Source: Arthrinium phaeospermum
Taxonomy: Eukaryota > Ascomycota > Sordariomycetes > Amphisphaeriales > Apiosporaceae
Assembly (NCBI GenBank): GCA_006503535.1
Contig: QYRS01000009.1
Span: forward strand, 868,001-932,000
DNA length: 64,000 nt
Direction: 5' to 3'
Within the stretch, counting starts at the first letter, position 1. Each line of letters opens with the position of its first letter. The notes under the pieces were generated by a model. That model was not told the DNA's origin. It searched no databases and saw only the letters and a program-made list of their open reading frames with translations. The translations under genes and the position numbers were made by a program. Positions 11,292 to 21,383 of the stretch are shown here, piece by piece.

Positions 11292-12468
11292 TTAATGCTT
11301 GTTGCGAACAAACATGACCCCGATGAACACGTAGAAAAAGGCAGTCACCACCGCCAACCCAATCTGCAAGCCCGCGACCAAGTCCCCCCTTCGAATATAA
11401 ACCGGGTCCTTAGCAGCCAGGCCCACCACTTCCCCCTCAGAACCACCACCACTTCTTGCCGAGAGCAGCACCCCGTTGAAAGCCTGCGTATACCCAACCG
11501 CCTCCACGAGCGCCAGCCCCAGCCCGAACGCGCCCAGCACGGCCCCCACCAGCACCGACAGCTTGTAGCCGGGCCGGCGCGAGGGCTCGGCCGTCGCGGC
11601 GACGAACAGGATGGTGCCGCTGAAGGCGAAGGCGACCGTCTGCAGGACCGGCGGCGGCCAGAAGAAGGCCTGCCTCTGGAGTTGGGCGGCGTAGGGGCCT
11701 GTCGCGTTGAGCGCGTCCTGCACCGCGGCTTGGATCGCGGCGGGGAGGTGCAGGTCTTCGGACAGCTCCTCGACCAGGTCCTCGGGGTCGGTGGTGCGCA
11801 GGTTGGTGACGCAGTGGGTCTGGGGGTCGCCCTTGGATCCGTTGGTGGGCGCCGTCGTGGTGTTGGTACCGCCCGTTGGGTCGGTTAGGTTGGCTACGGA
11901 TAGGCAGCCGCCTGGTGTCACGCACGTTAGGTTAGGGTTCCGACCACGGAAGAAGGACGGGACGTCCAGACAGAAGTAGGAACGGGGTATCACTCACCAA
12001 AGTAGCCGATTGTGAGATTGACGTCGTGGGTTTGGTTGACGCGCAGCTCGGCCAGGTACAGCCCCTTCAGGCCGGGAGAGATGCAGCCAGCGGAGATGAG
12101 GCCTGTATGGAGTCAGAGGGGCATTCGGCTATTTACAAAAGGGGAGGTGTATGGCGGTATATACTCACAACCGATAACAATGCTTGCGAGGAAAGCTAGA
12201 GCAGCCACCGTCACCACGAACCAAGAAGATTTCTTCTTGGGAAATCGAGAGCCTAGGAAGCAATTCCAGCTCAGTGATCTGAATGCAACGAGAAGGGGCC
12301 AATACAGGAACACGTACGTCCACGGGGCTTCTCCGCGTAGCCGTGATGGGTTTGTTGGCCGCGGTATTGGGGCAATACCGGGCCGCCGTTCATGCGGCCT
12401 CTGTTCTTCTTGCCGAACAAACCCTTCTTTGGTGGCCGGTTGGCGTTGGGCTTTCTTCCCTTACCCAT
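11292..12468 (-). CDS. Fig1-type Ca2+ regulator / membrane fusion protein
   Basis: The exons are 12318-12468, 12169-12252, 11998-12102 and 11292-11911. They sum to 960 bases, exactly 320 codons (319 residues plus stop). Intron phases are 1, 1 and 1, all consistent. Exon 1 is a Lys/Arg/Gly-rich cytosolic start. Exon 2 encodes the first membrane helix (WFVVTVAALAFLASIVIG). Exon 3 gives the extracellular GCISPGLKGLYLAELRV stretch and the junction rebuilds GYFGGC at residues 111-116, matching the conserved glycine/cysteine motif of PF12351. Three further helices follow in the last exon. In yeast and filamentous fungi the family supports calcium influx and cell fusion during mating or hyphal fusion. 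The role here is inferred. Confidence 0.85.
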
Positions 12469-13619
12469 GGCTTTGAATGAATGAAACGTTTAATAATAAT
12501 GAAGCAGGCAATAGAATGACCGAGAACGCGATACCTGGTGCCTGTAAAGTGGTAATAGAGAGGAGATATGACTGAAATGAAGATAAAGCGAGAGGCGGGT
12601 GAAGAGGAGGACCTGTCGAGGTCGTGGTGCTGAGGATACCTGGAGTCTCGAGATCCCAGAAAGCTACTTCAAGGGTCTGGGCATCGTCGCCTCTTATACA
12701 CTACCGACGAGGCAGGTCACCAAGTTCCGCAGCCTCGTGTGCACCTCCTCACGAAATCTAGACTCAATGGGCCCCATGCATTTCGGATAGTGCTCGAGGG
12801 CCAGCCTGATCCGGAAATCAGGGGCGCTGCGCCGGAGATTCGCGAAACATGCAGCAGAGCCTCTTAATTACATAAACATGGATCGGAACGCGTACTGATT
12901 TGGCAGAGATCTTGCCGCCCGGCACTGAAGAACCGCGTGGCTGCAGTGTATGATGAGTATAAGTCAAATCGGGCGAAGAGAGGTGCAGCAGCTGAAGCCA
13001 AGATTGTCTGAGAAAAAGTTGTGGAAGGGGTTGCCGCCACGTCATTGGCCAGCCTGATCACCGAACCGCCCCGAATAGAATGCGGCTGCAACAAAATGTC
13101 CATGAAAAGCAAAATAGTCGCATCGCCACCGCCCACAGCCTTACGGGCGGTCTTCTTTGGGGGTCGCTTGCTCGGTCCGGTCCTATTGGTTCTAGCCCCC
13201 ACGCAGCCTGATGTTAGCCGACGGCATTCAGGGGCAAGAGGCTGTTGGTTGGGTTTTTACACGCGATGTTCAGGCACGTACATAGCCGCCCGGAACCGAA
13301 GGAGGCGTCAAATCATCTGGAAGAGTGGTAGAAGGAGGGAGCCCTCGTAAGCTTTCATTAGAAAGGGGAAGTCAGTATATATGCCGGCGGATCAATCTTT
13401 CTTCTACGTACGAATATCTTGTTGCTGTGTGTTCCCAGACATCCAATTTCGACCCATCATCTCTCTCGCTGATCTACAAAACATATCCAATTCTCACATT
13501 CGCTTTTGCAGCGTTCGTTTCTAAACACCGTCACTTGTACACTATCTTACAGATATCCTGACACCTTCTTTTTTCCAAACTTTCTTCACACCCCCCATCC
13601 TGTTACCCTTTCCCCCACA
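12469..13619. other. divergent promoter region
   Basis: Spacer between the start of the Fig1-like gene (minus) and the start of the chimeric gene (plus). The right half is pyrimidine-rich near the plus-strand ATG. No extra gene is supported. Confidence 0.5.
13376..13382 (+). promoter_or_regulatory. TATA-like box of the chimeric gene
   Basis: TATATAT lies about 240 bases before the ATG at 13620 and is followed by a CT-rich leader. Confidence 0.4.
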
Positions 13620-16600
13620 ATGGCTCCCCGCCCCCAGCCCCCAGCCTACGCTGCGGGGAAGCTGTGTTGCCTGACCAAGCCGGCTGCCGAAGCGCCAGCC
13701 TTTGACCTTGTGGCAGTCCACGGCCTGCAGGTCCCAACGTACAAACCCGACACGTGGCGGACGCACATCCTGCCTAAGCGCTACCCCGGCTCGCGCGTCT
13801 TCTTGTTCCGCTACAGCACGCAGGACGTGTTTGCCGCGCGATGGGAGGCGGGCTTCGAGCAGTCCGTTTCGAAGCTTCTCGATGGCCTCGTCCAAGAGCG
13901 CGACCCGCTCCCGGCGCAACGACCACTGGTCTTTATGTGTCAGGGGCTCGGAGGGCTGCTCGTTGAAGCGGTAAGTATTTCACACCCGGTCAACGTCACT
14001 TGGTGCTTGATGCAACATGTACTGATCTGTGTCTCCCCTTACCAAGGCTCTCAATCGCGTCATGGCAGATGACCCCCGGTATTCGCAGCTAAAACTGGCT
14101 GTGAAAGCGGTCATCTTCCTCAACACGCCACAGAATCAGACCAACGTGGCCCCTTGGACGCCTTCGTTGATTCAAATGGCGGCACCCAGTCTCCACGCCG
14201 AGCCTCTACTGCTGATGGACGTGGAGAAGTGGCTCCAGGGGAACGCGTCGTCGCTCCAGCAGGTGGCGCTTCTCTTCAAGGAGCGGTGCTCCAAGCTGAG
14301 GGTTCTTTCCATCTACAACTCCGTCAGCGCTGTACAGTTGGTACGTCCTTACCAAAGCCATTACCTAGCCCCATCTCAACCATTGCTCCTAGTACGTATC
14401 TTGCTAATGCTACGGTACAGGGGAGCGGAGACGAGCTCACCCGTGTTTTTGCCACTGGCTTCAAGCGCGAGAAGACGCTGGACATCAAGAGCTACGACTA
14501 CCAGTCTACTCCCAAGCCGGCAAACGAAAATGACGAGCTTCTCCTTTTGTTGGCCAAGGAGGTCAGGTCGCAGCTGCGAAATGCGAGTAAGTCGGATAAC
14601 CCAGCAACAACGGGACCGCCGGACACGAAGAAGCAGAGTGCCGCAGATGGGAAATCAGGTAGGCTCCCAAAGTACACGATGATGATTAAAAATGCTCATT
14701 GAGATCTTGAAGGTCCCTTGGTTCCGCAGCCAGACAGCAGCAGGCCAGCACCGAAGGTCGGCAGCTCCAAAGGCCGAGACAAGCAACTTGTTGCCAATGT
14801 CGACGAGGTCAATAAACCCTCTGCTCAGGGCCAGCAGACCTCTCTCCAGCGGACCTCTCTTCAGCGGAGGCCACCTGGTCGGGGATCTACCACGGCCCCT
14901 GGCCAGACGAGACCGGACGCCAAGAAGACAGATGCCGCGGATGGGAAAAGAGGTAAGTCCTCCACGTGCGCGATTACGGTGATCAGGGGCTAATCTACTT
15001 CTCGAAGGGGTCCTCGGCTCGCAGCTAGACAGCAGGCCAGCACCGAACGTAGAGGCCTCCGGAGGCCGGGAGAAGCAGGTCACCAACAACAAAGTGACGC
15101 AGATAGTTTCTGTTCAGACCCAGCAATTTGGCATAGGGCACAGCATGGTCCCCAGCCCAACGGGGCCAGTGCCCCAGAACGGCGCGTCTTCGAAGCCCCC
15201 CAAAGACCGCCCACAGACAGGCAACAGGCCAGCCTCGAACGTCGTGAGCTCCATAAACCGAGACAGACAATTCGTCAAAGGCAATGAGATGAATATAGTC
15301 TCGGCTCAGATCCAGCAGACTCATTTCCAGAACAAGCCATATGGTCCAGGTTCCGGCATGGCCCTTAGCCAAACGGGCCCGGGACTAACACGGGGCGGGT
15401 CCTCGAAGAAGCTCGTCGACCGCCCAAAGCCAGGACCCATGCGGCCTGACCAGGCGAACCGACAAGTCTTTCCCGGTAATAACCCCGCTAGGCCCATACA
15501 AGCCTACAACCCTCAACCAATGCCTGGCCCACAGCAGGCATATCCGCCTCCACAAGCAAACGGAATGACCAACCAAATATCTGTCGCGCTTGGTAACAGC
15601 ATGTACACCGGCCCTCCCGCCCAGCAGCCAGCAGCAAGTCAGCGATCCGGGCCAAACCCACACCCACCGCAGAACTATCTCCCATACCGGCCCCCGTCGG
15701 GCCAGCCAACTTCGGGGAAGGTTGCAGGGAGTGGTCGAGGTCAGGGGTATTACCCCGGAGGAGCGCAGCAAGCAGCACCCAACGGGGGGTTCAACGGACA
15801 GGCCCAGAGGCAGCAGAAGCACACCCAGCAAAGGATTTCCGATCCCGGTCCGAAAAGCAGTGGGTTTTTGAGGGGGCTGTTTGGTTCTGGGACAACCCCG
15901 GCTGGGAAGCAGCTGGCGACGAGAGGTATACCGCCAAGTGGTCTAGGCCAAGCACCAGCACCGTCACAGCAGCAGCCGACGAGGGGCATGCCGTCACACT
16001 ACCCAAGCCAACCACCACCACCACCACTACAACAACAACCTATGACGAGGATGCCACCATATCACCCGAGCCAACCATCACAGCATCATCCGACGAGAAG
16101 CATGCCGCCAAATCCCCCAAGCCAGCCACAACTAGGACAGCAGCAGCAGCAGCAGCTTTCGAACTCCGCCTATTGGGGAAATAGCCAGAGAAGCCGTGAC
16201 ATGACAGCCCAGTATGGCCAGAATAACAACACACCCTCAAGCGGCGGCCCACCGAGTGCTGCGCCAGCTGGAGCTGCCATGCAGCCTTTCTCATCCCAGA
16301 GCAATCAGCACCCAAGTCAGCAAACCAATTACTACGGTGCCCCCTATCCTCAACCAGGGCATCCCGGGTCCCACGACAGAGCCATGCAGCCTTTCTCTCC
16401 CCAGGGCAATCCGCAGGCAGGTTATCAGCCCAATAACCCCGGCGCTGCCTACGCTCAACCGCAGCAGCAACCGGTGGCCGGCGGTGGATCGTACGCGCAG
16501 CGTGGTTTCTTTGGGAACAATGTGCATCACTCACCCCATCACCATGAAGAACACCATCATTCGTCAGACTACCATCGTCAAGATTCCACTCGAGATGTCA

Positions 16601-17730
16601 GCTCATCCTCCGCCAAGGACAACACTAAGGATAAGCTCAAGGCTGCGGGAGGCGGTTTTGCCGCCGGTGCGGTCCTGGGTGCGGCTGCGATGTACTTGGG
16701 TCGTCGTTTCGACGAAGAAAAAGAGGATGAAGAAAAGCAATACCAAGTCCCCGATAGGCCTTATCGCGAAATCACCGGCCCCGATGCCTATGATCAGACG
16801 GAAGACGATGATGGGTACCCTCACCGAGATTTCAGCAGCGATGAAAGTGATGGGGAGAAAGAACAAAGCCGTACCCTCGATGAGCCTGGTGACGATGATG
16901 ACGATGACGATGACAGTACGAAGCCCGGGGCATCCGATGATGGGGAGTATGCAGATGATTACACTTTCCCAGGGTACAATGATGAAGAGGACGCATCCGA
17001 CCAAGGAACCTCGGACGGGGACAACAGTGACGCTGAGTCTGATAATGGGGAGCCGAATGAAGCGTATTCTGATTACGACCCCGAAGAAAATCCTGTTTAT
17101 GAGGATTCTGAGGCTATATCAGCGTACAATGATGGCCTCGTGCTTGGATATGAGGAGGACGCATGGCAACAAGAAGAGGATGGACAAAACGGGGCATGGG
17201 ACAGTGAGAATGAAAGCCAGTATACTCCAGACGACAATTTGGGCGAGGACCACGATGGCCAGTACTACAATATCCAAGACAACGATGGCCAGGACGACGA
17301 TGACCTTAGCGGCGATGACCAAGGAAGCGATGTTGACCAAGGAAGTGATGTTGACCAGGGAAGCGATGTTGACCAAGGAAGCGATGACCCGGATGACGAT
17401 GACGACGACGACGACCAGGGCGACGACGATCAGTATTGCGATGATCAGGATTACGATGGCCAGAACTACGATGGCCAAGTAAGCGAGGACTACGATGGCG
17501 AAAACTACAATGGTCAGGACAGCGATGACGACGATGACGACGATGACGACGACGACGACGACGACGACGATGATGGCGATGATGATCAGAGCGATGATGG
17601 CCAGAGCGACGATGGCCAGGGCGACAATGACCAGGACGACAATGACCAGGACGACGACGACAATGATCAGGAGTACACGGACCAGGGTTACAATTACCAG
17701 AATTACAATGATCAGTATTACGCTGATTAA
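13620..17730 (+). CDS. large chimeric protein: inactive alpha/beta-hydrolase head, Pro/Gln-rich middle, acidic tail
   Basis: The exons are 13620-13970, 14047-14340, 14421-14658, 14713-14952 and 15008-17730, which total 1282 codons (1281 residues) with every junction in frame. Residues 28-36 (FDLVAVHGL) and about 60-210 resemble the alpha/beta-hydrolase domain found at the N-terminus of fungal NLR proteins. The usual GHSxGG nucleophile elbow reads CQGLGG at 107-112, so the catalytic serine is missing. From about residue 290 the protein is disordered. It has repeated RPAPxV...RDxQxV modules, then a long Pro/Gln/Ser region, a His-rich patch (about 880-897), a glycine-zipper-like hydrophobic segment (about 920-940, GFAAGAVLGAAAMYLG), and about 330 residues dominated by Asp, Glu, Gly and Gln. 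No NACHT or repeat sensor is present. Function is unknown; a scaffold or membrane-associated role is only a guess. The frame continues past the stop (see the remnant at 17731). Confidence 0.75.
17317..17385 (+). repeat. 18-bp tandem repeat in the acidic coding tail
   Basis: Nearly four copies of an 18-base unit (GACCAAGGAAGCGATGTT) encode DQGSDV repeats. Single third-base changes separate the copies. The surrounding 17.3-17.7 kb is largely GAC/GAT/CAG codon repeats, prone to slippage. Confidence 0.85.
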
Positions 17731-17829
17731 GACTACTATGGCTAGGACTACAATGGCCAGGGAACCGAGGAGAACTGGGAAAACGTGCATGATGGCTATG
17801 GCGAGGAAGGACACGGCTACCACAACTAA
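17731..17829 (+). pseudogene. disabled C-terminal continuation of the chimeric gene
   Basis: After TAA (17728-17730) the same frame continues through a TAG (17743-17745) to a TAA at 17827-17829. The intervening codons give DYYG, then DYNGQ and a Gly/Glu/His-rich end, the same style as the coding repeats DYDGQ and NYDGQ upstream. In those repeats the codon at the TAG position is CAG. This reads as a former C-terminus cut off by two nonsense changes. Readthrough is a less likely alternative. Confidence 0.6.
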
Positions 17830-18117
17830 ACAACTACTAGGCGAGTGTCAGAAGCGGTCTCGGATCTTTCTAGTATGCTGGCTGTTTTCACATTTTCAGG
17901 GAAGAGGCGGTTGGAGGGCTTGGAGTGCAGCACTTGATAGCATCATAAATGTAATTCCCGACTCACCATGACGATAGGGCTTGGCTTATTGAGGGATTGA
18001 GCCGCCGTGCTCAACAACGGATAACATGACGGTAACCCCTAGTGTTCGAATTCAAACTAGGTAATTATCAATCTTTGTCTACCCTTGCAGCCCTTCCAAT
18101 TCCTCAAGTATATAGCT

Positions 18118-19340
18118 TCATTCCTTCGTGTGATCCGATGTGGTCCCGCCTTGCGCCTTGACATCTGGAGGTAGATCTGTAGGGGTAGTCTTATGTCCCT
18201 CTGCATTCTCTCTAGAAACCTCTGGAGCTCCAGGTGCAGCATCCTCTGCAGCAGGCTCCGTGACGGGCAGAATCTGGGACCACGGCGCCCCAAACCACTC
18301 GCTAAGGTAACGAGTAGGCTTCCCCCTAACATCGAGTGGCTTTCCATCCAGGGTTTTGAAGAATGCAAACTTCATGATCCATCCGAGCTTACTCGCCAGC
18401 AGCGAATGACGTTGGATATCATATCGCTCTTGGTGCTCTTTGATCCCCGTAGCCTGCCAGAACTCGTCCCAGAACGCGCTGTCACTGACCTCTCGAGAGC
18501 AGTAGTCGTGCCATCCTGCCCCGGACATGATCCCTGACATGCGTCTCAAAGCGCACAGCTCAAAGCCGAAGGGTTGGACCGACCCCAGGGACCAATCAAT
18601 GACCCCTGTGATGGCGAACGACTCCGGATCGACGAGGACGTTGGTCTCTGAGAGATCCATATGGTTCAAGACCTGGGGGTACTCCTTGCTGAATAAGTAG
18701 GCTATCCCGTGGTCGCCTTCCAGCTCTGCAATGGTTTCATGTAGGAAGGCATACTCCTCGGAGCTTTTCAGAAGCTTCAGCTTGGCTTTGAGATTCGCCT
18801 GTGCCTCTTGTAGTACCTCGGAGCTGACGGATTGCGGCTTCAGCCAGCATCTTGCAAAGTATCTGTCTAATATTAGCACAAAGAAACGAACGGTCTTGCC
18901 ACGACTTACCTTGCCAAGTGACGAACGAAGTTCACATGCTTTTCCAAGATGGTATCGCTTAACTTGGGTCCAAATGGTAGCACCTCCAGATAGGCCTTAC
19001 CTGGGAGATAAGGCATGGTGTAGATTAACAGGCTCTTCTCGTCGTTCTTCTCATCCCCGAGCTTGCCATGGAACGCTGACTGAGGCACAAGGTCGCCATG
19101 GATGTACTTGGCAAGACTCTCCGTTTCGTTCCCAAGCCTGGACACGGGGACCCGGAATGAGATGATCGTCTCCGTAGTGGCGATCACGGTGTAGCTGAGG
19201 GATCCTTGCATTTCCACGGGCCTGACTGCCTTGGCCTGCAGCAACGCATGGGCTTTCTGATCGCATTCTTGCTGAGATGGGTCCTGGCGCCGAGTAAAGA
19301 ACTCGTCAATGGCTTCTTTCATCCAATCTTGTGCACCCAT
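18118..19340 (-). CDS. aminoglycoside phosphotransferase-family kinase
   Basis: The exons are 18910-19340 and 18118-18862 (391 residues). The intron (GTAAGT...AGACAG) sits in phase 2 and keeps frame. The kinase catalytic loop reads NHMDLSETNVLVD, with H211, D213 and N218, and the metal-binding site is GVIDW (D233). Lengths and spacing fit the APH/choline kinase-like fold common in ascomycetes, which phosphorylates small molecules in the cytosol; the substrate is unknown. I chose the Met at 19340 because family members start close to it and the 23 preceding in-frame residues look like leader. The C-terminal 45 residues are Pro/Glu/Ala-rich and probably disordered. Confidence 0.85.
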
Positions 19341-20229
19341 GTTGAGAATGTTGCTGTTGTCAGAGAGGTAATGTAGATGTATGTGAAATTGGATGGAGAT
19401 TTGGGTCAAACTGGAAGATTTTGCCCCTTACAGCTCACAGGATATGAATTCAGTTCGCCTTTGACAGATCAAAGCTCAAAAGGCTTTCAGTGATTTATCA
19501 CTTTTCAAAACTCAACCCACGTGTGTCGCTTTCAAGTACCCAATCTTAAGGGTGGCTGCTACGGGAACACGGGTCGTCTTCTTTGTCCTGCTCCCACCCA
19601 CTTCAGAGACCCCTACAAAGACGCAAGTCATCGAATTGGCTAGTTTATCCGTCGCTAACGGGTAATATGGGTGGGCCATCATTCACGACGTAGTCCATGG
19701 GCTCAAGATAGCCAAAGTTCGGGCTTGGAGATGGGGTTTCGAGCCTGGAGGTCGTCAAATAAATCCAATGCCGGTTTTAGGAATAGTGAGATGGATGCGA
19801 AAACGTCGGGAGATACTCCTTTCATGGGGAAAGCAGGGAAACACTTCTTTCACACGCTCGATATAACGAGATCGAATAGTTTTGATCGAATTAACATCAA
19901 ATAATCAAAGTCATATTCCTAATGTTCGAATTTCTTCCCCACGCATCTCGAATTGGTCAATTCAACAGACGAAAGAATGCTGGGGCGTTCCTTCCACCCC
20001 ATACATCTATTCTGAAGAGATGCTTTCCCGCGAAAATGGAAGGAACAAGCCAGCTATCCTATCACTGTTTATCCCATCTCGTAAGTACTTGGCATCCCAG
20101 TCCTGCCTGACCTAGCACCAGAGAAGAATTGCAAGCCTGAACATCAGCTGATCCTGCAATCCGAAGCCGCACAGAGCCTATGACCCTCACAGCCCTCACA
20201 CCCGCATTAACCCACGAAGACTATCCATT
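19341..20229. other. divergent promoter region
   Basis: Spacer between the kinase gene (minus) and the basic low-complexity gene (plus). Nothing else is supported. Confidence 0.45.
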
Positions 20230-20874
20230 ATGTACCACATAACTATTTCCAACCCGGTAATTATCACTGTCACGATGTACCACGGCATCTACGGTCCTAC
20301 CAACTACTCGCCCTTCCGCCTCCCAAACTTGTACCAGCCTCCTGTCAACTTGCCCGGACAGCCGAGACAGAGACGATACCCGCCTCCGATCACTCCTTTC
20401 AGACCGGCGTACCCATGCGTTCCGATAAGCGACCCATACCCATATCGCCATTTCCCGCCCATCCACTCGCCCCGGCTTTCGGCAGCGAGACGCGACCAGG
20501 CCTACTCTGGCTTCCCGCCCGAAAACCCGCGGGAAATTTGGAGACGGCTGGACGCCTCCGTAGACGCAATGTATCGTCAGACGGAGGCGGATAAAGAAAA
20601 GAAGGCAGCCGAGCAGGCCAGGGCAGCTAAACAGGCCAAGGCGCAGAGGAAAGCAGCCACTCAGAAGAACAAAGAGTCACCCAAGAAGCTCGAAGCGCCA
20701 GAGAAACCCGAGGCGCCAGAGAGACCCGAGGCGCCAGAGAGACCTGAGGCGGCAGAGAAACCCGAGGCACCCAGGACGCCCAAGAGATCGAGTACTCCCA
20801 AGACAAAGCGCAGCAAGAAGACATCGACACGGAAGGCAAAAATCCGTTCTTTCCGCCGCAAGTTGCGCGACTAG
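20230..20874 (+). CDS. basic low-complexity protein, probably truncated
   Basis: The frame gives 214 residues from the first ATG, or 199 from a second ATG at 20275, which also has A at -3. The N-terminal half is Pro/Tyr/Arg-rich. Residues about 110-150 form a charged Ala/Lys/Gln/Glu helix, likely coiled coil. Then come tandem EAPEKP/EAPERP/EAAEKP units, and a strongly basic Ser/Lys/Arg end, nuclear-localisation-like. I do not recognise a family. The stop is TAG directly followed by in-frame codons that reach a good GTAAGT donor, and the frame continues in the next exon, so this is probably the front part of a longer gene. Confidence 0.55.
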   Translation: MYHITISNPVIITVTMYHGIYGPTNYSPFRLPNLYQPPVNLPGQPRQRRYPPPITPFRPAYPCVPISDPYPYRHFPPIHSPRLSAARRDQAYSGFPPENPREIWRRLDASVDAMYRQTEADKEKKAAEQARAAKQAKAQRKAATQKNKESPKKLEAPEKPEAPERPEAPERPEAAEKPEAPRTPKRSSTPKTKRSKKTSTRKAKIRSFRRKLRD

Positions 20875-21383
20875 CATGCCCGCATCACAAAGAAGAAAAC
20901 TCGTAAGTTGAAGCTTGCCAGGCATCAGAGAGAATACTGACCTATATAGCGCCAGTCGACAAGGGCAAAGAACCGGAGAAACCGACGTCCACTCAGATTG
21001 TCGTTCGACCGCCCTCCGTGACCAACCATGCAACTCCAAGCCCGTTTGGAGATAGAGCATACATGGCTCGTCGTCGTCGCCCTCACAAAGCCGACTCCGA
21101 CGATAACAACACCAAGAACAGCAATCGCGCGGCCACCCCTCAAATCGTCCTGGGAGGTACACCGGTTCGACCGATTTCTACGGTCAACCTGGCAAGCCCA
21201 AGCCCATTTGGAGACAGATATCACATGGCTCGTCGCCCTCGGAAAGTCCAATTCGACGGCCAGAACGAGAAGGACGACAAGGAGAATATCAAGAAGGGCA
21301 AAAACAGCATCAAGGATGGCGAAACGAAGGCCGCGGGCGGCAAGGCGGAGGACGAGGATGGCAAGGGGGAAGCCAACGACTGA
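20875..21383 (+). pseudogene. 3' part of the basic low-complexity gene beyond an in-frame TAG
   Basis: After TAG (20872-20874), nine more codons lead to a donor at 20903 (GTAAGT) and an acceptor at 20949 (TATATAG). Joined at phase 1, the frame runs on from 20950 to a stop at 21381-21383. This exon encodes two copies of a motif, PSPFGDRAYMARR and PSPFGDRYHMARR, about 55 residues apart, followed by a Lys/Glu/Asp-rich end. The preserved splice phase and repeated motif argue that it was translated with the upstream part. It may be dead, expressed by readthrough, or a sequencing error at the TAG. Confidence 0.55.

Noticed and set aside
16214..17482. Second plus-strand frame overlapping the chimeric gene
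   Set aside because: Met/Thr-rich reading of the same repeats shifted by one base; no independent evidence.
17119..17823. Very hydrophobic minus-strand frame (Ile/Val-rich)
   Set aside because: It is the complement of the GAC/GAT repeat coding tail. The hydrophobic reading is an artefact of those codons.
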